A stretch of DNA of 34,066 nucleotides from Verrucomicrobiia bacterium (GCA_016779125.1 JADHOF010000007.1:1-34066), one strand, 5' to 3'; positions 22,901-30,618 are shown, counted from the first letter of the stretch. The notes: a model not told the origin generated them from the sequence alone. A program made the numbers and translations.

Positions 22901-25366
22901 ATAGGCGATTTCTTGCGACGCGTTTGCGCCGAAAGGCGGGACATTCAGGTGTGAGTCCATGATGAACGGCGTTGGCCCCCAAGACATCACGAGTCGGACC
23001 GTATTGGAGTCCGTGATGCTGGGAGACAGCGTGAAATTATTGGTGAAAGGACCCGGCCCCGTCGCGATCAAGCTGTTGGTAAGCGGGAAGAAACCCGGAC
23101 CTGACGCCACGATGAGATTGGTGCCGATTTGGGCGTCGATGAGCGTGAAAATGCCGTTGGCGTCCGTGGTTGCGATTTCGTTCTTCAGGCTCACAGTCAG
23201 GCCCGCAATGGCGGAACCGTCGAAAGCGCTGATGGCCTTGCCTGTGATTGTGGCTGTGGTTTTGCCCGCGAGACTGCACGACTGCAATCGGGCGAGTCCC
23301 GCCCGACTTTTTCCGTTTACGGTGGAAAAGGCACCCCCGATGAAAGGGTAGTCCGAAACGTTCATGGCAATCGCATGCACAGGGCCGTCCGCGCCGCCGA
23401 GTTGCCCGAAGAGGTAGAGGCTGGGGATGCTTTGCTCCGTGATGTTGTTCGTGGACACCGGGAAGTTGGTGGAAAGGATGGAGACGGAGCTGAAGCCGGG
23501 AGACACGTTGGTGGAGAGGACGACGAAGGTCAGGTTGCTGTTGTAGCCGAAGTAGACGTTCGTGTCGGGCGGGAAGTTGGTGGTGAATACCGTGCTCACG
23601 TTCGTTGTGATCACGGAGTTGGTGGTGACCAATTCGCTCGTGATCAGTAGCGCGCTGGTGTCCACGAAACCTTTCGGGTTGAGTTTCGCGATCCGGTTTC
23701 GCGCCTTGCCATCGACCTGGGTGAATTCCCCGACGATCACCAGGGAGCCGTCCGCGCAGCTGGTCAAGGAGTTCACCTTGCCGTTGGCTCCGGAGTTGAC
23801 GCTGTTGGAGCTGAAGGTCGTGTCCAACGAGCCGTTGGTGTTGATGCGGGCCATGTTTCGCCGCCCGTTGGAACCTGTGAGGCTGAAGCTGCCGACGGCG
23901 ACGACTTTTCCGTCCGGTTGCACAAGGACTTCCTCGACCACGGCGGCGGACTCGAAGGGTGTGATGTAGCCGGCGTCCAGAGATCCGTCCGAGTTGATTC
24001 GCACGAGCCCCGCGCGGGGAACGGTGTTGTAGGAGGTGAAAGCGCCCGCAGCCAGAATCTGGCCATTTGGCAGGATCTTGAGGTCATTGACGGGGCCGTT
24101 GAATCCGCTGCCGGGCGCAAAGGAGGAATCGATTTTGCCGTTTTGAAGCAAACGGGCGATTCGTGCGCGGGAGGTTTCCCCAACTGTGGTGAACAGCCCG
24201 CCAATCACGATTCCACCGTCGCTCTGCAGAGCCACTGCCCGGACCTCGTTGTTGGCCCCTCGTCCGGGAGTGAAGGTCGGGTCGGGTTCGCCATTGGCGA
24301 GGATTCTCGCGATTCCGGGGAGGAAGATCTCATTGTATGCTTCGAAGGCTCCGCCGAGCAGGATGCGGTTGTCCGACTGCACTTCGAAGTCGTTGACCCG
24401 GGACGACGCTCCAAAGCCGTGGAAAAAGTTGGTGTCCAACGAACCATCCGCGTTGATGCGGGCAAAGTTGGCGGTGGCGATGCCCCGGTAGGACGAGAAC
24501 GAACCGCCCACGAGAAGCTTGCCCGAATCGAGGGGGGCGATCTTGTTTATCACCACGGGATTGACGCCAATGTTGGCGAAACCGGTTCCGGGATCGAGCC
24601 GGGTATCGACGTTGCCGGGCAGGACGGAATCGACCGTGACCGGAGTGCCTCCGATGCCGTTGGTGGAGATGCTGCTGACGGGATTGATGAAGGTGTTCGT
24701 GCCCGGTGGTTGTTGCGGAAGACTGAGATCGGCCACACTTACATTATCGATAAAAGCGACGCGATCGAAGGGATCATCGCTGCTTCGAAAAGTGAGGGTG
24801 ACGCTGCCGCTGGAGACGTTGGAAAAGGTCAGGGTGTAAGGGAGCCATTCGAGCGTGTTCTTGAGGTTGCTGATATTCAAGTTGCGCACTTGTGACCCGA
24901 GCAGGATCTGAATGGACGCGTCACCGCTGCCCGTGGTGGTGGTGGCCGTGGCCGCCAGGAAGCTAACTTGGATGGGGCCAGTCCCGGTGATGTTGATATT
25001 CTGACTGATTGCGGAACGGCCGACTCCGGAAGCGAGATTGATCGCCTGATTTCCCGCGAGAGCGGATCCTGTGATGCCGAGTGTGGTCAGGGGGCTCGAT
25101 TTGGAAGGATTCACCAGTTCGACAGTGCCCTCAGTCACCGTCCAGCCGGTGATGCCCACCTGCGAATTGGCCGACACGGTGTTCTGATTGAGCGGGAGTC
25201 CGACGACGGGGGATTCGAAGCTTGGCTCGATGATGGTCTGCGCGCCGGCAGGGATCAAAAAGCCGGTGCCGACGGCACCGGCGAGAACCCAGGTAAGGAG
25301 GTTGTGTCTGGCGGCTCTTGTGGTCTTGAGACAAGTCTCCCGGAAATTCATTTGAGATCGGTTCAT
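19958..25366 (-). CDS. Giant exported repeat protein: delta-60 repeats, Ig-like domains, SBBP-like repeats
   Basis: The 1802-residue product is exported through a signal peptide ending LIPAGAQ (about residue 43). A DUF642/choice-of-anchor-like jelly roll fills about 44-215 (IIEPSFESPVVG to FIDNVSVADL). Seven delta-60-type repeats follow (about 250-570 and 659-696; consensus near QSDGGIVIGGLFT...RIARLLQNGKID). Between repeats six and seven sits a Thr/Asn/Ser-rich insertion. A carboxypeptidase-regulatory-like domain is at about 703-766, and a further beta domain (RLVMSWGPTPFIMDSHLNVP) runs to about 945. Four Ig-like domains fill 950-1300 (for example FSYQWYKNGSAITGANGPTL). Seven SBBP-like repeats fill 1300-1725 (DPMGNIYITGSYQGNSTFG). 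The C-terminal module starts LVLSWPGFWPGFLLEKNGE and ends QFFRLRRP. It is probably a cell-surface or secreted adhesin-like or binding protein; no enzymatic domain is recognised. ATG at 25351 is an alternative start. Confidence 0.9.
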   Translation of the reverse strand: MNRSQMNFRETCLKTTRAARHNLLTWVLAGAVGTGFLIPAGAQTIIEPSFESPVVGLPLNQNTVSANSQVGITGWTVTEGTVELVNPSKSSPLTTLGITGSALAGNQAINLASGVGRSAISQNINITGTGPIQVSFLAATATTTTGSGDASIQILLGSQVRNLNISNLKNTLEWLPYTLTFSNVSSGSVTLTFRSSDDPFDRVAFIDNVSVADLSLPQQPPGTNTFINPVSSISTNGIGGTPVTVDSVLPGNVDTRLDPGTGFANIGVNPVVINKIAPLDSGKLLVGGSFSSYRGIATANFARINADGSLDTNFFHGFGASSRVNDFEVQSDNRILLGGAFEAYNEIFLPGIARILANGEPDPTFTPGRGANNEVRAVALQSDGGIVIGGLFTTVGETSRARIARLLQNGKIDSSFAPGSGFNGPVNDLKILPNGQILAAGAFTSYNTVPRAGLVRINSDGSLDAGYITPFESAAVVEEVLVQPDGKVVAVGSFSLTGSNGRRNMARINTNGSLDTTFSSNSVNSGANGKVNSLTSCADGSLVIVGEFTQVDGKARNRIAKLNPKGFVDTSALLITSELVTTNSVITTNVSTVFTTNFPPDTNVYFGYNSNLTFVVLSTNVSPGFSSVSILSTNFPVSTNNITEQSIPSLYLFGQLGGADGPVHAIAMNVSDYPFIGGAFSTVNGKSRAGLARLQSCSLAGKTTATITGKAISAFDGSAIAGLTVSLKNEIATTDANGIFTLIDAQIGTNLIVASGPGFFPLTNSLIATGPGPFTNNFTLSPSITDSNTVRLVMSWGPTPFIMDSHLNVPPFGANASQEIAYTNRGSLVAYPFASLDVDATFGFGPETITITNVLPGIYSYWIHDFSTFVTAGVGTFPVNGAKVEVYNHKGLVGTITPPTVGNGGYWHVLQIDGASGNFAIINSLSNAIPTINTNVIYSGAFGTVTGSGSGAPSIASQPGDVVAKLGDTKQLGVDVLGTRPFSYQWYKNGSAITGANGPTLSLPALSSADSADYQVIVTNILGSVTSRVAQVTVLSSTTPFVFLQPNDIVVDKGATASFEILAGGERPLFYQWRHNGLPLANQTGPQLSLTNVVATNTGNYEVIVANAHATIFSRLVNLSVATPPVITNFTITPGLRVRVGETVNLDVSVSGKPPFDYIWLFNGQIIPSAVAANLHFPAVQFTNAGQYTVIVTNALGSATNPPVTLAVDSPPIITLQPQNQFQTIGRRFDMTVAAIGSPTITYQWMQNGIPLPGETGTTLSVTNLQQANVGLYAVALSNAFGVATSRLARVEIVLERALLPWVGNLGGAGADSGNAVGVDGTGAVYSVGTFQGTATFGTNTLVSAGRDDIFLVRFSPDGGVDWAKRFGGPGYDSASDIVVTTNGDLFITGSFEGVASFGGQNLTNQDAASFADLFVGRFNNAGTPIWLRSEGVVANSDYGYSIALGGTNLYVAGQSFITTFAGIPLTSTGSVLLARYDLAGNPVWARKSGGGNAANQDAAVAVATDPSGGVYLGGRFNSLTFAVANTNLSNRGFQDGFIAKYLADGSFVWIKQIGTAGQDDVRGLATGPDGLVAVGQFSRTNDFGGLVLRSTGGLLPDAYAASFNSAGGLHWAQGFGGASSDSADDVAIDPMGNIYITGSYQGNSTFGTQSSVSIADTSDIFALRLRRDGTVEFMQQAGGDDIGGESGRGIAVDALGNGVFTGSFRGTLVAGGNSTTSTGQDNAFVTRLVSPPNITVQVNGNNELVLSWPGFWPGFLLEKNGEALRGTNWQSSIGTPVLVGDRFYLTNTVSTNLQFFRLRRP

Positions 25367-25558
25367 CGCGCTTAAAACTTTCTACCGTGGCAAACGCTGT
25401 CTGATAGCCGACGGGTGGTCCAAAATCAAGCCAACACGGGACTGGCTCGCCGGCTTGAAAGGGGCAATACGGGCTCGATTGCGCGAATGAAAGGCCTTTT
25501 GGGGCGTTTGGGGGAAAGAATGATGGCGGGTTACCCGCTCCACGGGGGTTTTTCCGTA

Positions 25559-26314
25559 TCAGTTTTCCGTGGAGTTAAGCGACCAGTCGTAGTCCGTGTA
25601 GTGAATTTCGAAGCTTTTCGTCACCTTTGTGGCGGTTTCCTTCGGCAGGAAGGCTCGAAGATAGTCCGTCACAGAGCCGGATTCTCCTTCGAAGTCTTCG
25701 GCAAACCATTTGAAAATGGGCGACAGGTAGATCCGGCGGTTCGGCAGATCGATCCGGTTCTTCGTCGCATTGCCGAGAAATCGGCGTCCCTGGTCTTGGA
25801 GTTGGTTGACGAGGTTCTGTGCAATGTAGGCCTCGGATCGCAGGGGAGGGCAGCCTTTCGCGGCGCAAACGAGGGCGAAATGGATCTCGGGCAGTTTGTA
25901 GTTTGCGCGGAGAAGGCCGTGCTCCAGATGGTTCAGGGAAACCGTTTTTCCAAACAGCGGGATGAATTCCTTGCGCCACGCGGCACCGGGCAGCCAGCCG
26001 ATTCGTTTGATGCTCGTGATCGGATGGTTTTCCAGAATCAGGCTGATTGTGCGGGCGTTGTACAGATTGATCAGGTAGGCGACCTGCTGGTCCCGCGTCC
26101 ATGAGCCAAATTCTTGACTTGTGACTGCCGCCAATTCCCCTTCGTAGCGATTCAGCTCATCAGGGCTCACTTTCAAGGCCCGATAATCGACGCGCCCTTG
26201 TCTCACGTGAGTCTTGAGGATTGTCGTGAACCCTGAGTGGGAGTGGTCGAATGCTCCCGCGATACCGGGCAAGAGAGCCATCGCGAGGAGAAGCGTTGTC
26301 TGGAGGGCGCGCAT
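25559..26314 (-). CDS. DUF547-domain exported protein
   Basis: The 251-residue product begins with a signal peptide (ALQTTLLLAMALLPGIAGAF) and then has the DUF547 pattern: GRVDYRALKVSPDELNRYEG, VAYLINLYNARTISLILEN, LNHLEHGLLRANY and the strongly conserved HFALVCAAKGCPPLRSEAY, followed by YLSPIFKWFAEDF. The conserved Cys-x5-Cys of the family is present. The function of DUF547 is not established, though it has been compared with transglutaminase/papain-like folds. The start at 26314 is chosen for the signal peptide; the open frame continues upstream through the tRNA gene, which is impossible for a real N-terminus. It lies 56 nt downstream of tRNA-Pro on the same strand. Confidence 0.88.
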   Translation of the reverse strand: MRALQTTLLLAMALLPGIAGAFDHSHSGFTTILKTHVRQGRVDYRALKVSPDELNRYEGELAAVTSQEFGSWTRDQQVAYLINLYNARTISLILENHPITSIKRIGWLPGAAWRKEFIPLFGKTVSLNHLEHGLLRANYKLPEIHFALVCAAKGCPPLRSEAYIAQNLVNQLQDQGRRFLGNATKNRIDLPNRRIYLSPIFKWFAEDFEGESGSVTDYLRAFLPKETATKVTKSFEIHYTDYDWSLNSTEN

Positions 26315-26370
26315 CTGGGATCTGAGCCGTGGAGTCTGGAGAAATTCCAAACGAAGTGGCGTGGGGAAAA

Positions 26371-26447
26371 TGGTCGGAGCGACAGGATTCGAACCTGCGG
26401 CATCCAGCTCCCAAAGCTGGCGCTCTACCAAGCTGAGCTACGCTCCG
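26371..26447 (-). tRNA. tRNA-Pro (anticodon UGG)
   Basis: Read on the minus strand this is a complete cloverleaf of 77 nt including an encoded CCA. The acceptor stem is CGGAGCG/CGCTCCG, the D arm GCTC...GAGC, the anticodon stem CCAGC/GCTGG with loop TTTGGGA, and the T arm GCAGG TTCGAAT CCTGT. The discriminator base is A. The anticodon TGG (plus positions 26411-26413) reads CCN proline codons. It stands between the sulfatase gene and the DUF547 gene on the same strand. No integrase or repeated att-like tRNA end was seen in the window. Confidence 0.97.
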
Positions 26448-26508
26448 TGCCGAAGGCCGCGTAGTAAGCCACGTTTTTCGGCGCAGACAATGCTTAAAAC
26501 GAAAAGGG

Positions 26509-26529
26509 CTGGAAATTTTGAAATTCCAG
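26509..26529 (-). terminator. Weak intrinsic terminator after the sulfatase gene
   Basis: On the minus strand the hairpin CTGGAA...TTCCAG (6-bp perfect stem, with two further A-T pairs after one mismatch) is followed by CCCTTTTCGTTTT. It lies 27 nt beyond the sulfatase stop and before the tRNA gene. It would separate the two transcripts, but the stem is AT-rich and the T-tract is interrupted. Confidence 0.42.
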
Positions 26530-26555
26530 ATGTCCGAGATTCACCCGGTTGAGGA

Positions 26556-27998
26556 TCATCGGGCCAGTCTGACGGGGCCGGGGTGATTGATTTGCCGGGC
26601 TCCCTTGGACGCGCCGGGCATCTCTCCGGGTTTGAAAGCCTTCTTGTTCAGGGCGGGTTTGCCGGGGGGCGCGTCGCGGTGCGGGGAGGGATTTTCGGGA
26701 ATCGAGTCGCCTGTCTGTTCGGTCCACGTATCAAGCAGGCGTCGAAGTTGTTTCAGCGCGTTGGCGGCGACCGGGCTTGAGGCGAGGTCGTGCAGTTGCT
26801 CGGGATCGTCCGTGACGTGGTAAAGTTCCTCGGACGGGCAGGGATCGCGGAAGATGTTCGCCTGGGCGGCGGTCAGGTCCCCACCCGCGGCCTTTCGGTC
26901 CCAAAGATCTTCGCCCGCCCCGCCCTTGTAGGCTTCGACGCAGAGGTTCTGTTGATCGGGGAAATTGTTTCTGATGTAGAGCCAGTCACCGTGTCTGACC
27001 ATGCGTTCGTGGTTTTTATAGACGTGCCAATTGTGCTCCGCGAAGGCGACGTCGCGGGTGACGGCTGTCGGATTGCGCAGGACCGGCGCGAAGCTGACAC
27101 CTTGAATGGCGGGTGAGGCTTTGACTCCGGCGAGTTCAAGGACGGTCGCCGAAAGGTCGATCGAGCTGACGATGGAATCCGTCACGCCGGGTTTCACCGC
27201 CGCCGGGTGATGGACGATGAAGGGCGTCTTGATGCCGCTGTCGTAGAGGCGGGTCTTGCAGCGCGGCAGCGGACGGCCGTTGTCCGCCATCACGACGATC
27301 ACGGTGTTGGCGAGTTCACCCTGCCGTCGCAGTTCTGCGGTGACCTTGCCGATAAAGTAATCAAAGCGGCTGACCTCGTGGTAGTAGCCGGTCAGGTCTT
27401 CGCGGGTGCGGTCGCCGTCGATGAAGTAGGGCGGCACCACGACCTCGCCGGGACTGTATTTCGGAGCGTCGTCGTTGAACTGCCAGTCGCGATGGGCATC
27501 GGTGCTGGCGAACCAGCAGAAAAACGGCTGATCCTTGGGGCGTTCGGCCAGCAGTTTCACCCAGTCCTCCTCTCTGCCCGGCCCTTTGCCGCCGGAGATC
27601 TTGGAGAAGGCGGGATCGGCGTTCTTGCCCATGTGATGCTTGCCGGAAAGCACCGTGTGATAGCCGGAGTCGCGGAGCAGTTTCGGGAAGAGCGGCTGCC
27701 CGGCGGGGAGTTGGGTGTGGAGTTCCGGAGCGCCGGTGTTGTGGGGATAACGGCCCGTGATGAGGCTGCACCGGCTGGGGCTGCAACTGCTGATCGTCAG
27801 GTAGGCCTGGTTGAAGCGCATTCCGTTCTTCGCGAGCGCGTCGATGTTCGGGGTCTGGATCGTGGGATGCCCGTAGCAGCCAAGGTCGTTCCAGGAAATG
27901 TCATCCGCGAGGAAGAGGACGAAGTTGGGGCGTTTGGCGGCGTGGGAAATTGCCGGGGACAAGGCAAAGGCCACGAGCAGGGAAAAGAAAACACGCAT
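26556..27998 (-). CDS. Exported sulfatase (type I, formylglycine-dependent)
   Basis: The 480-residue product hydrolyses sulfate esters, probably on sulfated polysaccharides, in the periplasm or outside the cell. The signal peptide ends PAISHAA. The N-terminal metal-site residues are D32-D33 in FVLFLADDISWNDLG. The catalytic C72 lies in the motif C-S-P-S-R (SSCSPSRCSLITGRYP) and must be converted to formylglycine by a maturation enzyme not seen here. Further active-site segments are LSGKHHMGKNADP and VVMADNGRPLPR. The start at 27998 removes 12 residues from the longest frame to give a standard signal peptide. Many Verrucomicrobiota carry numerous such enzymes. The neighbouring genes do not suggest a dedicated polysaccharide locus. 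Confidence 0.95.
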   Translation of the reverse strand: MRVFFSLLVAFALSPAISHAAKRPNFVLFLADDISWNDLGCYGHPTIQTPNIDALAKNGMRFNQAYLTISSCSPSRCSLITGRYPHNTGAPELHTQLPAGQPLFPKLLRDSGYHTVLSGKHHMGKNADPAFSKISGGKGPGREEDWVKLLAERPKDQPFFCWFASTDAHRDWQFNDDAPKYSPGEVVVPPYFIDGDRTREDLTGYYHEVSRFDYFIGKVTAELRRQGELANTVIVVMADNGRPLPRCKTRLYDSGIKTPFIVHHPAAVKPGVTDSIVSSIDLSATVLELAGVKASPAIQGVSFAPVLRNPTAVTRDVAFAEHNWHVYKNHERMVRHGDWLYIRNNFPDQQNLCVEAYKGGAGEDLWDRKAAGGDLTAAQANIFRDPCPSEELYHVTDDPEQLHDLASSPVAANALKQLRRLLDTWTEQTGDSIPENPSPHRDAPPGKPALNKKAFKPGEMPGASKGARQINHPGPVRLAR

Positions 27999-28100
27999 GC
28001 CGGCAGCATGAAGGCTCTCGTGGAAAACGGTCAATCGCGTTGGCTCGACTCATCCCGTGGTAGAAGCGAGGCATCGAGGCATCGGCGGCGGGGATTCGGG

Positions 28101-28129
28101 TTGACCCGGGAGCGTTCCCGGCGGAATAA
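28101..28129 (+). promoter_or_regulatory. Possible promoter with dyad before the zinc-ribbon gene
   Basis: TTGACC at 28101-28106 lies 17 bp before GAATAA at 28124-28129. Between and overlapping them is a perfect 6-bp dyad CCGGGA-GCGT-TCCCGG at 28106-28121. The -10 match is poor, and the start of transcription would fall almost on the ATG at 28139. Treat it as a candidate only. Confidence 0.25.
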
Positions 28130-28138
28130 GGCGCCGGT

Positions 28139-28387
28139 ATGTCCGGCTTCAAAATAATCCTCCTGGTCTGCACCGTGGCGGCCTCTTTGTTTCGCTTGAA
28201 GCAGTGGCGTGACGGGCGGAAGGCGAGCCCTGAAGGAAAGGTCGACGCCGGATCGGGACCACGATGCCCCTTTTGCCAGGCAGAGGCGGAGCCCGGATTT
28301 CTCGAATGTTGGAAGTGCGGGAAGAAGTTCATCGAGATCGAGGCGGAGGTGGATTCGAAGTCGGACCCCGACGCGAAGGAGCCCTGA
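28139..28387 (+). CDS. Small membrane protein with a zinc-ribbon motif
   Basis: The 82-residue product is predicted to have one N-terminal membrane helix (FKIILLVCTVAASLF, residues 4-18). A short basic linker and a CxxC-x(12)-CxxC zinc ribbon (CPFCQAEAEPGFLECWKCGK) follow, and the tail is acidic. Basic residues straight after the helix suggest the ribbon is on the cytoplasmic side. I do not recognise a named family beyond the generic zinc ribbon. Coding potential is supported by the intact paired cysteines, the ATG and the absence of a better gene in the region. It is divergent from the sulfatase, with a 140-nt shared upstream region. Confidence 0.65.
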   Translation: MSGFKIILLVCTVAASLFRLKQWRDGRKASPEGKVDAGSGPRCPFCQAEAEPGFLECWKCGKKFIEIEAEVDSKSDPDAKEP

Positions 28388-28492
28388 GCCCCAAGTGACG
28401 GCGTGGCCACCGCTGCCGACGCTGTATTATCGGTGCCGAAAATCTCCCCCCCCCCGCCTCGTGATGGCTGCCGGGCGCAAACCTGGTGCGAG

Positions 28493-29554
28493 TCAATTCG
28501 ACGAAGCAACGAGGGTTTCAAGGATCGCGCCGCGTTGTTCCTTGGATCTTTTGCCGAGGCGTTTTACGGCGGCATGAAATTTCGGAAAGTCGCCGTGGTG
28601 CTGATCAAGAAGCGCGAGGAATGACGGGACGAGGTCGTGGTAGGTGGAGACGGTGTTGAGGCGGGCGTTGTTGACGGGTTTGGTGGTCCAGCTGGCGAAG
28701 GCTTTCGGGGTCTGCCAGCGTTCGCGGAGCTCGTTGATCTGTTGTTGAAGCGCGGTGATTTCGGCCGCCTTCAGCTGGCGCATGTCTTCCGGAGGCAAGG
28801 TTTGTTGGTAGAGGGCCTTGAGGCGGGCGCGCGTGGTTTTCACGATCTGTGTGAATTCCTCGCGGCGGGTTTGTTTCGCGTCCCAGCGGGCCAGGGCGTC
28901 GGGATCGTTCTTTCCTCGCAGCCAAAGGCGGACGCCGGCGATCTCGACGGCGGTGGCGTAGGCTTCGTTGAACTTGGTGTCGTCGGCCACGTAAACGAGC
29001 TGATGGGTGAGTTCGTGGAAGACGAGGGCGACGATCTCCTCATCCGCGTCGTCGATCCACGTGTTGAGTACGGGATCGCGGAACCAGCCGAGCGTGGAGT
29101 AGGCGTCGACGCCGCCGACGTAGACGTCCAGCCCTTCGGCTTGTAGAGACTTGGCGTAGGTGATGGCTTCGTTTTTGCCGAAGAACCCCCGGTAACTTTG
29201 GCGGCCGATCAAGGGATACCACCACCGTTTGGGTTCGAGGGAGAACTCTGGCGCCGCGAAGACATTGTAGACCACGGCGTCGCGCTCGAGATCGGCATAG
29301 CGGGTGTAATGACGCCCGGGTTTGAGGCCCAGATGAGCGGCTGCGAATTGGCGCGCCTCCTCGACCAGATGGAGCCGGCGCCGAAGTTCGTCGTCGGTGT
29401 TGTCCGCCTGGATGATTTTTTCGGAAGGTCTCTGACGGGAGACGACGTCCCAGTGTCCCCGCGCCGCCTGCCCGTAGTACGAGATCGTTTCGCATCCGGC
29501 GGAGAGCAGAAGCGTCAAGGCCAGCGCGGCCTTTGGTAACAGGCGTTTCATCAT
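28493..29554 (-). CDS. Putative lipoprotein aminopeptidase (COG4324-type)
   Basis: The 353-residue product has a lipoprotein signal peptide (LALTLLLSAGC, Cys at residue 21), so it is probably anchored to a membrane facing the periplasm. It matches the predicted aminopeptidase family through the start ISYYGQAARGHWDVVSRQRP, the middle PLIGRQSYRGFF and the metal motif H180-E-L-T-H184 in ALVFHELTHQLVYV. The downstream Glu in FNEAYATAVEIAG could be the third zinc ligand. The rest is helical. Members are annotated as aminopeptidases from sequence, with little biochemistry. The ORF opens with two consecutive ATG codons (29554 and 29551). It converges on the small zinc-ribbon gene; a run of ten C (28446-28455) lies in the 105-nt gap. 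Confidence 0.85.
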   Translation of the reverse strand: MMKRLLPKAALALTLLLSAGCETISYYGQAARGHWDVVSRQRPSEKIIQADNTDDELRRRLHLVEEARQFAAAHLGLKPGRHYTRYADLERDAVVYNVFAAPEFSLEPKRWWYPLIGRQSYRGFFGKNEAITYAKSLQAEGLDVYVGGVDAYSTLGWFRDPVLNTWIDDADEEIVALVFHELTHQLVYVADDTKFNEAYATAVEIAGVRLWLRGKNDPDALARWDAKQTRREEFTQIVKTTRARLKALYQQTLPPEDMRQLKAAEITALQQQINELRERWQTPKAFASWTTKPVNNARLNTVSTYHDLVPSFLALLDQHHGDFPKFHAAVKRLGKRSKEQRGAILETLVASSN

Positions 29555-29611
29555 GAAAAAGCGGCGGCCGAATCGGAATCGGCGCGCCGCTTGAGCCCGG
29601 GGGCGACCCGT

Positions 29612-30442
29612 CTACCTGGTGCTCTTCCTGACGAAGTCGATCGCCTGCTTGACGAAGGGCTGCGGGTCGGCTGCAAAAGTGCGGTTGTCCGTTTCGATGG
29701 CCATCACGCCGTCCCAGTTTGACTCACGCAGGACCTTGAAAAGGCCGGTGTAATTCGCGTCGCCGGTGCCGATATCGACGTCCAGGATGACTTCCTTGCC
29801 GCCTTCGACCTTTTCCACCTTCTTGTCCTTGAGGTGCAGGTCGTAGACGCGGCCCTTGTATTCGGTGAAGGCCGTGGCGACGTCGAAGCCTGCGCCGCTG
29901 ATGTGGCCGATGTCGATGCAGACGCCGATGCGCGAGTCGCGGTCGCGGATGACGTTCCAGACCTTTTCAGGCGTGCCGTAGGTGGAGTCGTGGCCGTGGT
30001 TGTGGATGGCGAGCTTGATGTCGAATTCCTTCACCAGCTCTTCGAGGTTGTCCCAGGCCTCCATCTTCTTGGGCTCCACGATGATGAGCTTGATGCCCAT
30101 GTATTTGGCGAATTCGAAGAGCTTGCGATTCTCGTCCTTGTCGCCGTTGGCCCCGTTGACGCCGAAGGTGTAGCAGGTGAGGCCGTTCTCCTCGAGGATG
30201 GCCTTCTTCTTTAGATTCTCCTCCTTGGGTGCTGTGGGGTTGATGTGTTTGCCGATCAGCTGGAGGTGCTTGATCTTGTTGTGTTTCGCGAAGGTGATGA
30301 CCTGTTCGAAGGTCATGTTGCGGCAGGTCCAGGATTGAAGGCCGACGTTGGCCTTCCATTTCTTGGCGGCGAGGGCGTCGGCGTCGGCCGCAAACAGGGC
30401 GGCAGCGCAAGCGAGAAGGGTGAGAATGCGTTTGAATTTCAT
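29612..30442 (-). CDS. Exported sugar phosphate isomerase/epimerase-like TIM-barrel protein
   Basis: The 276-residue product belongs to the xylose isomerase-like TIM-barrel superfamily. It begins with a signal peptide (MKFKRILTLLACAAALFAAD, cleavage near ADALAA), so it acts outside the cytoplasm. Metal-site residues are visible: Glu in LIIVEPKK, His in AIHNHGHDSTYG, Asp in GVCIDIGHISG, His in VYDLHLKD and Glu in VMAIETDN. The start at 30442 is chosen for the signal peptide; the longest frame starts at 30577 without one. Exported members of this fold are frequent in Planctomycetota and Verrucomicrobiota. The substrate is unknown. It is divergent from the NUC1 gene across a 225-nt gap. Confidence 0.9.
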   Translation of the reverse strand: MKFKRILTLLACAAALFAADADALAAKKWKANVGLQSWTCRNMTFEQVITFAKHNKIKHLQLIGKHINPTAPKEENLKKKAILEENGLTCYTFGVNGANGDKDENRKLFEFAKYMGIKLIIVEPKKMEAWDNLEELVKEFDIKLAIHNHGHDSTYGTPEKVWNVIRDRDSRIGVCIDIGHISGAGFDVATAFTEYKGRVYDLHLKDKKVEKVEGGKEVILDVDIGTGDANYTGLFKVLRESNWDGVMAIETDNRTFAADPQPFVKQAIDFVRKSTR

Positions 30443-30600
30443 GGAGATAGGAAAGCGGGATTGAATGGAAGGCGGGGCGTGCTGAACAGCCAAAAGTGAG
30501 GGCGTCGGACAGGATGTGGATCTGCGCAAGCGGGCCTGTGCGACGTGGTTTCGCGGGACCCGGACGGGAAGTGTCATCCGCTGGATCGAATTCGATTTCC

Positions 30601-30618
30601 GTGATCGTTGTGATCGTT
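30601..30618. repeat. Tandem 9-mer GTGATCGTT x2
   Basis: Two perfect adjacent copies of GTGATCGTT lie in the 225-nt gap between the divergent isomerase-like and NUC1 genes, about 50 nt before the NUC1 start. They could be a regulator site or chance. Nothing else clear is seen in the gap. Confidence 0.4.

Noticed and set aside
25526-25538. Palindrome GCGGGTTACCCGC downstream of the DUF547 gene as a terminator
   Set aside because: There is no adequate loop and no T-tract directly after it on the minus strand. It may be a chance GC-rich palindrome.
26371-26447. tRNA-Pro as an integration site of a mobile element
   Set aside because: No integrase, no direct repeat of the tRNA 3' end and no compositional break were seen on either side within the window.
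27207-28157. Plus-strand open frame opposite the sulfatase (316 codons)
   Set aside because: It covers the antisense of the sulfatase active-site region and its product resembles nothing recognisable.
28446-28455. Run of ten C residues as a phase-variable tract
   Set aside because: It lies between the 3' ends of two converging genes, outside any coding or promoter region, so slippage would have no obvious effect.
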